From the NCBI RefSeq assembly GCF_030936135.1, contig NC_082595.1, positions 16,071,930 to 16,135,929 on the forward strand: a DNA stretch of 64,000 nucleotides, written 5' to 3'. The stretch comes from Gavia stellata (taxonomy: Eukaryota; Chordata; Aves; Gaviiformes; Gaviidae). Positions 40,317 to 49,359 of the stretch are shown here, piece by piece. Each line of letters begins with the position of its first letter. Position 1 is the stretch's first letter. The notes beneath the pieces were generated by a model that ran no database searches, was not told where the DNA came from, and worked only from the letters and a program-made list of their open reading frames with translations. The translations under genes and the position numbers were made by a program.

Positions 40317-40448
40317 TTATTCCAGTGATTTTGCAAATTCTGCATAGTCAATGTATCCGTCATTGTTCTTATCATCATCTCTTAAGACATCATCTATTAG
40401 GCTAATCAGCTCTTCTTCTTTCATTGCCTGGGTATGCTCACCACCTTC
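40317..40448 (-). CDS. MCFD2: MCFD2 last coding exon
   Basis: Follows the acceptor TTTTTGTAG in phase 0. It encodes residues 102-144, including the helix [15 protein letters not shown] and the second EF-hand loop ([12 protein letters not shown]), and ends in FAKSLE and TAA. The C-terminal SL-plus-one ending closely matches the mammalian protein. Confidence 0.95.
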   Translation of the reverse strand, partial: EGGEHTQAMKEEELISLIDDVLRDDDKNNDGYIDYAEFAKSLE

Positions 40449-42668
40449 CTACAAAAACAAAAACACACTGAACAGTTTAGCAGTGTTTCCCATCCAGTGG
40501 CACATATGACAGACAACTAATTTTTTTGTTAAGCTATTTATATTTGGTGCCTAATTTGGCATTAAGTTTTATGTAATCAATTATACCAATATAAGCAACT
40601 TTTACCAGGTGCAAGCTATGAAGTCCAAGTTTCTGGAGTTCAGAACAAGCACTCCGTATCCAGTTAATATTCTTAGCCAAAAGTTCTAAAGGCTAAATAG
40701 CACAGTGTATAATGACGGATAATAATCTAACAGATGTATTCTTAATTTGGATCTTGACGTAGTATAGACACTATAGTTTCTATACAGTACAGAAACATCT
40801 TCCTGTGTGTCAGAACTTGCAAAATGCAGAGCTTGACAGTAACAGAGTAGTGAAAAAATCCAGCACTGTAGCTTAAAGTCAGTAAAATCACCTCTTAGGA
40901 GCAAAAGGGGAAATATAAAGAGGTGCCTTTGCACAAGAAACAGCAAGTTATTATTCTGTTCTCAGCTAGGTATTTTTTTGCCACAGGTGTATGCAGGAAA
41001 TTATGCTATTCTGAATTGTAACTTCCAAAAGGTCAGTGTAAGATAATGTGTTAGTATTGTATTCCTCAGGATTGCATCTTCCTATTTTGCCCTTAAATGT
41101 TCCTGGCTGGAAAGGGAATTTGTGTTCAGAAAAAGGTGAAGAAAACAAAGGCAGAATGTGAGTGGCTCTTCTAACGCTAATTTCGTGCAAGAGGTCTCTT
41201 ACAGTTTGTGTATCCACAGCAGTCACAGCCTGGAGTTGAAAACAGCAGCCTTAGAACCTTGAACAGCATCGTATCACATGCTATTTCTAGAAACCCTCAT
41301 CAGCTTTATCCCGTTTATTGCATAATTTCCCTTTCTCCCCATCCCTGCCTACAAAGCATCCCCTCTGTCAAATCATTTTCGCTCTACAATTATTCCTCAC
41401 TCTAAAGTTTAAACTACAATGGAGACTTCTCAAAAACTGCAATGTAACATGAAAAGCTGTGATAAAGCTAGCACATTTATAAATCAAACCAAAACTATCA
41501 GGAGGAAAAATAATCTCATTTTCAGGCAAAACTGTAACTGCACTGAAGATGTGTTGTAACTGTTCTGTTCTATTGTAAGCTGCTTTTAGAAAGTCGGAAC
41601 TGTTTCCAAACACACATGTCGTTACAAAATTCCACCTACCTCTTTGTGGACATGAGATATAGCAGTAGCAAGCTCTAACCCATCTAGCAAATTATTGCCA
41701 TCATAATCATGCATTTTGAAGTAATGAAGCTGCAGCTCTTGTGGAGACATCTCAGATTCCGGTTTCTCAATAACACCTTCCAAATGTTCCATGATGTGGC
41801 TAAGAAAAAAATAGTAAAATAAACAAACCCCACAACATATCCATCAGTTAATATTTAATGCTCTGTTTACATCAAATTTAGTCTTTGGTCAGACAGTCAA
41901 GTACACAGGAAATGTATCTCTAAAAGCACCCTGGACAACTGAAAGCTACAGTTTTATACTAAGATGAAGGGGGCACAAAGATTGTTTGTTACAGGTGCTG
42001 TAGAGGCCTCTAATACCTTAGATAGATAGCTATTTCCCTTTCTTCTGGCCTACTTAGCAGGTTATCAAAGCAACTGAAGCAGTGCCCAGGATCTCCTTTT
42101 GGCCGTCTTCCAAAGCACGGGAACTGGAGGCACATCTTTCCCAGTCAAACATGAAGTATTCTAGGGAGTTTTATTTGCTGCTACCACTGTTTTGTCTGTA
42201 TGAGGAAGCAAATGTGAAAAACCCTCTCACTTTACCTGTTCAGAATATAATTTTGCCTATAGTATGTTGATCTAGGTAAGCAGGATTCCTGTAAGAAATT
42301 CGTTATAGTATGAGTAGGACTAAAGGCTCCAGAGAGACCTTTCTAGGTCTAGTATCTCTAGAAGCTTATCGAGCAAGCATGTCTCATATCTGACTCCAGC
42401 TAATCACACAACATCCTGAGAAAAGAGGCTGCCCTAGGCTTAAGTCCAACTCACTTAACAAGACTTAAAAGATAAGCAAATCATTAAGAAGTAAAGTTTA
42501 CATTTTTAGAACATGGAACACATACTCTTTATCTTGTACCAAGTTCTTATCAAGGCGAATATTTGCATGTTGACTCTCTCCTACGTGTTCCTCAGCTAGG
42601 GCAGAGATGAAGAATACAGCCAGAAAGCAGAACAGCAGACGTATTCTAAAAATCCTCATGGACATCAT
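40317..42668 (-). CDS. MCFD2: MCFD2, multiple coagulation factor deficiency 2 homologue
   Basis: Soluble EF-hand protein of the early secretory pathway. In the known family it binds LMAN1 (ERGIC-53) in a calcium-dependent way and acts as a cargo receptor for coagulation factors V and VIII between the ER and the Golgi. The coding sequence joins complement exons 42,526-42,668, 41,640-41,799 and 40,317-40,448: 435 nt, 144 residues, against 146 in human. All introns are GT-AG. Residues 1-25 form a signal peptide (hydrophobic [15 protein letters not shown], likely cut before EEH). Two EF-hand loops are complete: D79-Y-D81-G-N83 to E90, and D127-K-N129-N-D131-G to E138. D127 and I134 match the human positions D129 and I136, which are mutated in combined factor V/VIII deficiency. 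The first ATG (42,668-42,666) has A at -3. Further ATGs follow at codons 2 and 4, so the exact start may vary by a few residues. It is divergent from TTC7A. Confidence 0.96.
41640..41799 (-). CDS. MCFD2: MCFD2 middle coding exon
   Basis: Bounded by the acceptor TTTTTTCTTAG and the donor GTAGGT. It encodes [20 protein letters not shown] and the first EF-hand ([16 protein letters not shown]), ending at VHKE in phase 0. Its first base completes a codon split with the previous exon (GA plus C, Asp48). Confidence 0.95.
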
Positions 42669-42674
42669 GATCTC
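42526..42674 (-). CDS. MCFD2: MCFD2 first coding exon (includes 6 nt of 5' UTR)
   Basis: The acceptor TTTTACTTTTTGTAG precedes GAGATC and the start codon at 42,668. The exon encodes the signal peptide and the poorly conserved N-terminal stretch before HIMEHL, and ends with the donor GTATGT. It gives 47 codons plus two bases. A run of C at about 42,692-42,700 lies just upstream in the intron. Confidence 0.9.
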
Positions 42675-43394
42675 CTACAAAAAGTAAAACATCCCCCCCC
42701 AAAAAACAGATGAAAAATGCAATCTACTTTCAGGAGATTTAGTGAGCGCTTACAAATAACCCCTTGCTTCGTTTCAAGCACTTAGCAAGCAGAAAACCAG
42801 TGAGTCCCAATTAAGAATTTCAATGAGAGTGTCTATTTTTAAGAAAGCATGCAGTAATTTTCAAAGAATTACTTTTTTTTCGTGCAGTGAATGTGCACTC
42901 TTTAGCCATGCTTGAGTCTTCATATAGCTTATAAACACCGACCACGCCAGCTTCACACAAACCTGCCCCAGTTAGGGGAACAAAGGTCGCTTACGGTATC
43001 AAAGGGGCTGCGTCTACGTAGTAGATCTGTTAAGACTGCATGCCCTAAAGAACATACGACTTTAAACATGCAACGATCACTGCAGCGCTGGCGACACAGG
43101 CCAGCGAAACGGTAAAGCACTTCAGCAGGGCGAGCGGCGCCGAGTGCCCTACCGAGGCGAGCAAAGGAGCCGATGGCTGGGCTCGGCTTCGCATGTGTTC
43201 TCCCATCCCCAGCAGCACCCACTGAGGCACACCCCGGTTTGCAGCCGGTTCGGCACGGAGCGGTGCCGGGCGCCCCGACAGCTGACACCGCGCTGTCCGC
43301 CCGCCTCCCACCCGCGGCCCCTCGCCCGGCAGCGCCCCCGGGGAAACCCCCGCCGCTCCCCGCCCAGGCCGCAGCACACCCCGCTCTACCTCAC

Positions 43395-43600
43395 CGCGGC
43401 CTCGCAACCTTGGCGGGCGGACAGGATACGCACCCCTCCGGCGGACGGCCGCCGCCGCACCGCCCCTCCCGTGGGCTCCGGGTCACTGGCAGGCGGAGCG
43501 GAGATGGGGGCAGGCCGGCCACCATCCCCGGCGTCACCTCTGACCCGACGCACGCGCCGCGCTCCCGCCCCGCCCCCTCTTCCCGCCTATTGGCTGCACC
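43395..43600 (-). other. MCFD2: Candidate non-coding first exon of MCFD2
   Basis: Reading on the minus strand, GGCCGCG is followed by GTGAGG (donor GT at 43,394-43,393), a good donor inside the CpG island and upstream of the acceptor at 42,675. An untranslated first exon fits the known gene structure of the family. The upstream limit is a guess, set near the inverted CCAAT box. Another donor in the island could be the real one. Confidence 0.45.
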
Positions 43601-43647
43601 TTCCTGCCGAGCGGGGGCTACGTCACCGCTCCTAGAATTCCACGTGG
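43589..43647. promoter_or_regulatory. ATTGG, CRE-like and CACGTG motif cluster
   Basis: Within 60 bases lie ATTGG (an inverted CCAAT, NF-Y type, 43,589-43,593), TACGTCA (a CRE/ATF-like half site, about 43,619-43,625) and the palindrome CCACGTGG (43,640-43,647), an E-box with an ACGT core. The spacing does not match the exact ERSE (CCAAT, 9 nt, CCACG). Factor binding is inferred from the motifs alone. Confidence 0.4.
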
Positions 43648-44780
43648 AGCCCTCGCGGAGGGACAGGTGGAGCGCCCCGCCCACCGTGGGGCGGGGCCGG
43701 CGGCGCGACCGTTGCGGCGGGCGCGCGGGCCTTGCGGGGGCGCCGGTGACCTCCCGGCCCCGGCCCCTCCCGCGGCGAACCCCCTTCCAAAGGGCGCACG
43801 GTGAGGTTCCAACCAGCGGTGCCCTGGGCGGAGGGCAGGTGCCGCTGGTGGAGCCGAGAGGAAGGGGGCCGGCAGGGCTGGCGCCGGCAGGGCAGGAAGG
43901 GGCAGCGTAAGTCCAGTGCGTGGCCGCTCCCGCGGCTGTCCCGGGCCGGTCCTGCTCCGCGCCCTCCCCTCGTGGCCTCTCAGCAGCCCCGTCCACAAAG
44001 GGCCCGCTGAGCTTTCCCCGCCCCGCTGCTGTTTTGGGAACCACAGCGCCCCGTCGCCGGTACCCTGTTGTTTTACAAACTGTTCTCTTTGCTTCCCCCT
44101 CTCACCAGATCGAAGGTCTCGTTGTTTTTATACCTGGCGTCTAAATAGCAGCTGCTTTCGCCTCTCGAGGTTATAACCCTCGGAGCAAACTGCAACCTCA
44201 GGAAGTGGTGTGGGCTTTCGGCCTGTTACCCGCGCTCCTGCGCTAGTGGGTTATCCTGTGCCGAAATGGCTACCAAAGGGGGGGCGGAGGCTGTCGGGAG
44301 GAGCTGACAAGAGGCCTGGGCTTTAGGTGACCTCCGAGGGCCTTGGTTAGGGAGCAGCGCCCCCGGCCCTTCCCGCTGAGGAAAGGAGCCCGAGTGCCTC
44401 GGTGGCGGGGCAGCGAACGTAGCACCACAGCGGCGGTGCCAGCGTTCCTCAGGTGCCGCAGGCCCGCTGTGCGTGGCAGGCCGAGGGCAGTCGCGTAGGC
44501 GCTGTGCCCTTGGCGGGCCGCGGGGCTGGGACAGCGGCTGCCCGTGCGGGGCCACGGCTCTCCAGCCCGGGCGTCAAGTGAGAGGCGGCAGGGAGGGGTG
44601 GCCGTGAAGGAGCCACCGTCCCTGGTCGCAGGCCTCAGGCAGGGGGTCCTCCCGCCCGCACACGCTCCGCCGGGCACCTGGGGCCGGGCGTGGCCAGGGC
44701 CGCCCGCCCGGAACCGCGGCCCCGCACACGCGCCAGGCGCCTCGCGGGCGCTGCTGCCGGGGACTCCGCGCTGGATGGAC

Positions 44781-44799
44781 GGGGCGGGGCGGGGCGGGC
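44781..44799. promoter_or_regulatory. TTC7A: Tandem GC boxes upstream of TTC7A start
   Basis: Three overlapping GGGGCGG units in direct tandem, ending about 17 bases before the TTC7A ATG. They match the Sp1/KLF consensus and would lie at or near the transcription start, or in a short 5' UTR. Confidence 0.6.
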
Positions 44800-44812
44800 C
44801 GGGCCCGGCGCT

Positions 44813-44823
44813 AAGATGGCGGC
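44813..44823 (+). promoter_or_regulatory. TTC7A: YY1-type motif over the TTC7A start codon
   Basis: AAGATGGCGGC is an exact match to the strong YY1 consensus, and its ATG is the TTC7A initiation codon. YY1 sites of this form just downstream of the start site are common in TATA-less promoters. The same bases also give a strong translation context (A at -3, G at +4). Confidence 0.6.
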
Positions 44824-44972
44824 TAAGGGCTCGCACTCGCACGTGAAGCTGGAGGGGGAGATCGAGCGGTGCCGGGCAGAGGGGCACTGGGGGCAGCTCC
44901 GGCACCTGGCCCGTCAGTTGCTGCCGCCGGCACGGCCCCCGCGCAAGGCGGCGGGGGGCGCGCAGGACGCTG
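44816..44972 (+). CDS. TTC7A: TTC7A coding exon 1
   Basis: Begins at the ATG in the YY1 motif and ends GACGCTG before the donor GTAAGC, in phase 1. It encodes 52 residues, the second half of which ([18 protein letters not shown]) is Pro/Ala-rich and looks like a bird-specific low-complexity extension. It lies wholly in the CpG island. Confidence 0.93.
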
Positions 44973-47900
44973 GTAAGCGGGGGCGGGCAGGGTGGGGCAG
45001 AGCGGCGGGGCGGCCGCCGTTAACCGCCTGCCCGGGCGTGGGGCGGCGGCGGGGTCGGCTTGTTGCTCCGTGCCGCCGCCCGGGGCTCGGCAGCCCCGGC
45101 CCGGTGGGCTGACGTGGGCGGGAGCTGCGGCTGCCCTGTCTCCCGGGGTGGCGGGAGGGGTCTGGGGAGCGCGGGGTGCCGGCGGAGGGAGCGAGGTGTC
45201 GCCCGGTCTCCCTTGTTGGTGCCCCGTCCCCGCGGCGGCAGGGAGGGAGGGAGGGATGCCTAGGAGGGGCGGCGGGAGCCCAGGAGACGGCGTTCAGGAA
45301 GGTAACTCGGTGCTTCCTCTTCTTGTCCAAGCCCGTCGGGCTGCGAGGGGAAATGCATTGCTCGGGGCTGTCAGCGGGAGTAAGGGGCAGCAGCGCTTGC
45401 TCGGTGGCTTCTGTGCGCTGGGGATGTTGCCCTCACCTCCGTAAGCACCTGGACGCAGGTGGTGGCTGCGCTTGGTGCCTGCCTTTAATTTAACAAGCTG
45501 GGCTAAGCTGTGGCCAGGCTGCCGACCGAAATCTTCCACGTTTGGGAATGACTCTCTTCAACTTCTCGATACCTGTGATGCTGATTCCCTCTTGCCCCCT
45601 CCCCACGCCATTCTGGATGCCCCTAAATCATATCGCTACATTTCTGAAGAAGGCTGCTTTATTTAAAGGCTTGGGCTCATCCAAGTATCCTTTCACGTGT
45701 AAGACAGGTTTTGTAAATAGCAAATGTGCTCTTATCTTTTCTTCCTGTTACAACACACAGCTTTGCCCATTTCTAAATGAAATCACTTGTAAAAAGTGAG
45801 GCAGCCTAACTTAGAAATATAAAATTCTGTGTCTGTAGTCAACAGGAGTAAGTTGTGAAAGAGGACCTGAGCCTAGCCACCGCACTGATACAAGAGGTTC
45901 TGCCGTTGAAGTCAGGCGAGCTACTTCTATGAATAAACCCACTTCTTTAGAGTAGTGTTTCTAGGATGTGGCTCTAGAGTTAACTGAAGCTTGCTGGGTG
46001 CAGTAAGCTTCACAGTGGGAAAGCATGGTGGGGGGAGATGTTGGTAGCTTAATACATGTTTATTTACAAGGCTTTCCAAGCGTGTATGTGATGCAGACCC
46101 AACCACACAGCCAATCTTTGAACTTTAGTCAGGTTTCAGCAGTGCTTCCCAGGTCATCATGCAGTTTGGGGGCATTAATAGTTGATGAGTTCGTATTAGT
46201 TTGTTCCCTTGTAATTAAGAGGCATAACAGCAGTATGATTGCTGTAAAAGCATTATTTGTTAATTTGCTGCTATGTCATCATAACTTGCTAGTTATGAAA
46301 GAGTAATGATATTGTTACAGAACTTCTCTTCCAGCAAGGGACTAGCTACAGTTCTGTGTTTCTAGAAATAATAGTGTGTCTGGATGGGATTTTTTTAATA
46401 GTAGTATTTGCTTTGAGAGATTATGTATATTTATTTTTTCATTGTATATGGTTTTATGTAATTCCTTAAGTTTGGCAAAGAGATTAGTTAAGAGATTAAG
46501 CTCTTCAGTGTTGTATAGAAATGATTGCATACGAGGTTGGGGGGGGGAAATACTTGAACATTTACACTTCCCATTTTATGTACGTATACTTTGTTCATGC
46601 AAGTTAGTTGTAGACCTGCAATTGAGCAGGAAGAGCTATGGTTATAATTTGGTATGCAGCTGAACACTTAAACCATGACAATAAAAACACCTAAAACAAA
46701 AAAACCCACAACCCACGAGTTGATTATTAATGCCTATGTAATGCATAGGTACTAAGTAGAGATAATTTGTGTCATGGACTGAAAATATAGAAATAGAAAC
46801 ACTATTGTGTTTCCTGCATTCTAGAATTTCAGACTTTGAAATGTGAAGTATATATGAAATGTAAGGCTTGGCTCTTTGACTTACAAAGATTTTCCTACCC
46901 TATTTGACCCGCTAGTCAGCTGATTGAGGTACTACGTTTATGAATAAATGAACTGCAGAACTGGACCCATCATGCAGGAACTCCCAAATACATTAGCAGA
47001 TGAAACTTTTTTTCAGCGCATGATTGCAGCATCGCATGATGCTTCATGCCGTATCCACTGTTACTACCTATGTTTGAGTTTCTCTTCTGTAAAACCATGA
47101 ACAGGAGTGATTTTTAATGTAGAAGGAATTACATGAGGCATATTAGTTATGTCACTGGATCAAGCTCTGTGTGTCTTTAATAGTGGATGTGTAGAATGTG
47201 TCTAAATTATTATTTTTTTTTTCTGTGAACTTTCAGCAAAATCTTAAAAGTTTCTTATGTGGTTGCTGTTCTGCAGTGAAATTCATAGCTTATCCATAGT
47301 CCAAAGCATGCATTTCATGCTTGTACATTTGTAAATCTTAAGGATGCGCTTAAACGTTTGCAAAGATTGGTCTTAACTTTTGTAAGTGAGTTTTGTGATG
47401 AAAATTCTTAACTGTTACTGACAATACAAGAATGAACTCTGCTGTCAAAATTAAAGGATTCATTAGGGAAAATCTTCAAGTTAAAAGGAAATGTCATTTC
47501 ATTTTTTTCATAGGAAACATACTGTTTCCAATAGCTAGAAGTTAATGGAACTTTCTTCTGTCTGCTAGTTGTTCCTTACCCCCTCATTTGAGTTACTGCT
47601 TGTGTGTCTCAAAGGTATGTTTTGTTTTTTTAATGCTCTTTATCAGCAGTACAGCCCTAAGCAATGTTTCTTGTTGGTTGGTATGTGCTTTCAGAGGACT
47701 ACGGGAGTATGCTGCTTGCAGAGGCTCTGCTGGAAGAATGTTTGAAGGAAAACTTTGCCAAACTGAAGGACTCCATTCCACTGACAGAGAAGAATGAGCC
47801 AAAACTGAGTGAAGCTAAGCAGTATCTGACCAATATCTTAAGCAGAGGAAAACTACGAGTAAGTGGGCTCTGTCGTAATTCTTGCCAACTGGATGCTTCT

Positions 47901-49359
47901 TTCATATGATTATTAGTCTGATGCAAGGTGTTGGCATTGCCTGTTCATGTCCCTGTACATACAGTGCTGTATTTATAGGTATTGCTAAAGGACTGGTAGT
48001 TCAATACCCCTTTGTGGTGCCTTCTGTTGGGAGACTTGCTTTTTCATATGCAAATGAATTATGTGCTACAAGTATTTGTCCAGGGTTTTTTTTATTAGAA
48101 AGAAGCAAGATAAATATTTAGGAATTCTCTGGGGTGGTGGGGCATGGCCACATAACGGTGCTGTCAGGCTCGCACAACTGAGTGACCTACTGCTGCTCCT
48201 GGCTTGAGGGAATTGTGTACACCTGGTCAGCCCCCGATCAGAGGTAAAATGTGCCGCAAGCTGCTGTCAGGCACTTAAGGTTGTGGTGTGAATCCAGGAT
48301 TACAGCTTTGCATTGCTTTCAGTCTTTGCCAGAGAAGTTATGCTTTTATTTTATTTTGTGGTCTGGGTGCATGGTTGGTAGCTGCCTGTCAACTCAGCTG
48401 CAGAGCTTTAGGAGTGTTTTAAGACTTTGCCTTGATGGCTGCTGCTGTGTTGATGTTCTTGGACGCACAGTTACATAACTGGCTTTAAAAAGACAATGAG
48501 TTACAATTGCCTGTTTGGACTTGTATTACTTCTGCTCCTGAAACTTACGGGCTAGTTAGCTTGGAAGTATATGAAGGGTCTGAATGGATGTATTTTACTG
48601 ATTTTTTTTTATTATTTTTTTTATTTTTTTTGTTACACGGATTTGTATGCATATTTTCAATCCTTAAGAAACCAAAGAGATCTTAGAAATAGCAGGCATG
48701 CCTTCTGTTTTTCTACTTTTGCCTGAAAATTCTTTGAGAACTTAAGAAAATTTGGGAGCTTTTTTGCTCTTTAATGAAATGTACAGAGGAGACAGGAGCA
48801 CTTGACTAAAACGTGGTGCTTTCTGCCTAGTTTAAAAGCAGGGGATTTACTTGGTGTGTATGTAGGAAGTTCTGACAATGGCAGGCTTTTATGTGCTATC
48901 TGTGGCTGGTGAATCAAGAGAAGGTCAGCTGAAACCAAAGAGGTGGCTTGTAAGCTATGTGTTTCCAAACTGAGCTTCAAAGTAGTTGCCTGACCTTTGT
49001 TGCCTGCTGCTCTCATGAGCATAGCCATAGGATCTCTAGACACTTCAATCCTTCCTACTCTGGCCTGTGGAGCTAGCAATGTTGAGAGGAAAGCATTCTG
49101 AATCTGCTTAATCTGTTCTGAAGTACCTCATTATTGCTCTCTGGTATTTTACCATGTAAACGGTCTTTTCCTGTCCCCGCTCTGTTTCAGCCTAAGTATA
49201 TGACAGAAGCTATGCTGATCCTAGGAAAGCTTCATTATGTGGAGGGATCCTACAGAGATGCCATCAGCATGTATGCAAGAGCAGGAATTGATGACCTCTC
49301 AACAAAAGATGAACCTCTGTACATGCTGCGCTTGGTAACTGAAGCCTTCGTTATTAAAG
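44816..49359 (+). CDS. TTC7A: TTC7A, tetratricopeptide repeat protein 7A (5' part, exons 1-3)
   Basis: TTC7A is a TPR scaffold that, with EFR3 and FAM126, holds the PI4KA lipid kinase at the plasma membrane for PI4P synthesis. In humans its loss causes multiple intestinal atresia with immunodeficiency. Three coding exons are present: 44,816-44,972, 47,695-47,858 and 49,191-49,359, giving 163 complete codons plus one base of about 858 codons in the family. The start [20 protein letters not shown] and EGHW match the mammalian N terminus. Exon 2 carries [15 protein letters not shown] and [14 protein letters not shown]. Exon 3 carries a TPR-like [20 protein letters not shown] and [10 protein letters not shown]. 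Reading frame and splice phases agree across all junctions. Identity as 7A rather than 7B rests on the N terminus and on MCFD2 as neighbour. The remaining exons lie beyond the right edge. Confidence 0.95.
44973..47694 (+). other. TTC7A: TTC7A intron 1
   Basis: GT-AG intron (GTAAGC ... TGCTTTCAG). Its first 450 bases belong to the CpG island; the rest is AT-rich. I see no transposon, RNA gene or additional coding exon. There is a run of G at about 46,540-46,548 and a T run at about 47,212-47,222. Confidence 0.85.
47695..47858 (+). CDS. TTC7A: TTC7A coding exon 2
   Basis: 164 bases between TGCTTTCAG and GTAAGT. Two bases complete a Glu codon split after exon 1, then [20 protein letters not shown] to [11 protein letters not shown], ending in phase 0. 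A second AG two bases into the exon would break the frame, so 47,695 is the proper start. Confidence 0.95.
47859..49190 (+). other. TTC7A: TTC7A intron 2
   Basis: GT-AG intron (GTAAGT ... CTCTGTTTCAG) of 1,332 bases with a T/A-rich tract at about 48,601-48,633. No repeat family, RNA gene or extra exon is recognised. Confidence 0.85.
49191..49359 (+). CDS. TTC7A: TTC7A coding exon 3
   Basis: 169 bases between CTGTTTCAG and GTAAAG. It encodes [20 protein letters not shown] through [11 protein letters not shown] to LVTEAFVIK and ends in phase 1. It contains the first TPR-like helical pair of the protein and is the best conserved exon in the window. Confidence 0.95.

Larger units (their letters stand above)
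43080..45430. promoter_or_regulatory. CpG island spanning the divergent MCFD2/TTC7A promoters
   Basis: GC content and CpG density jump at about 43,080 and fall back after about 45,430, covering the space between the MCFD2 coding exons (minus) and TTC7A exon 1 (plus). There are many GC boxes, no TATA box near either expected start, an inverted CCAAT box (ATTGG at 43,589-43,593) and a tandem GGGGCGGGGC array just upstream of the TTC7A ATG. This is the usual look of a divergent housekeeping promoter. Long frames in this island (up to 245 codons) come from GC richness. Confidence 0.9.

Noticed and set aside
44690-44815. In-frame extension of TTC7A upstream of the ATG
   Set aside because: The frame is open upstream but begins at GTG, and no in-frame ATG is seen there. 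The ATG at 44,816 has ideal context and matches the known protein start.
43045-44905. Several frames of 100-245 codons on both strands between MCFD2 and TTC7A
   Set aside because: They overlap on both strands, are dominated by Pro, Arg, Gly and Ala, and lie in the CpG island, where stop codons are rare because of base composition. No domain is seen.
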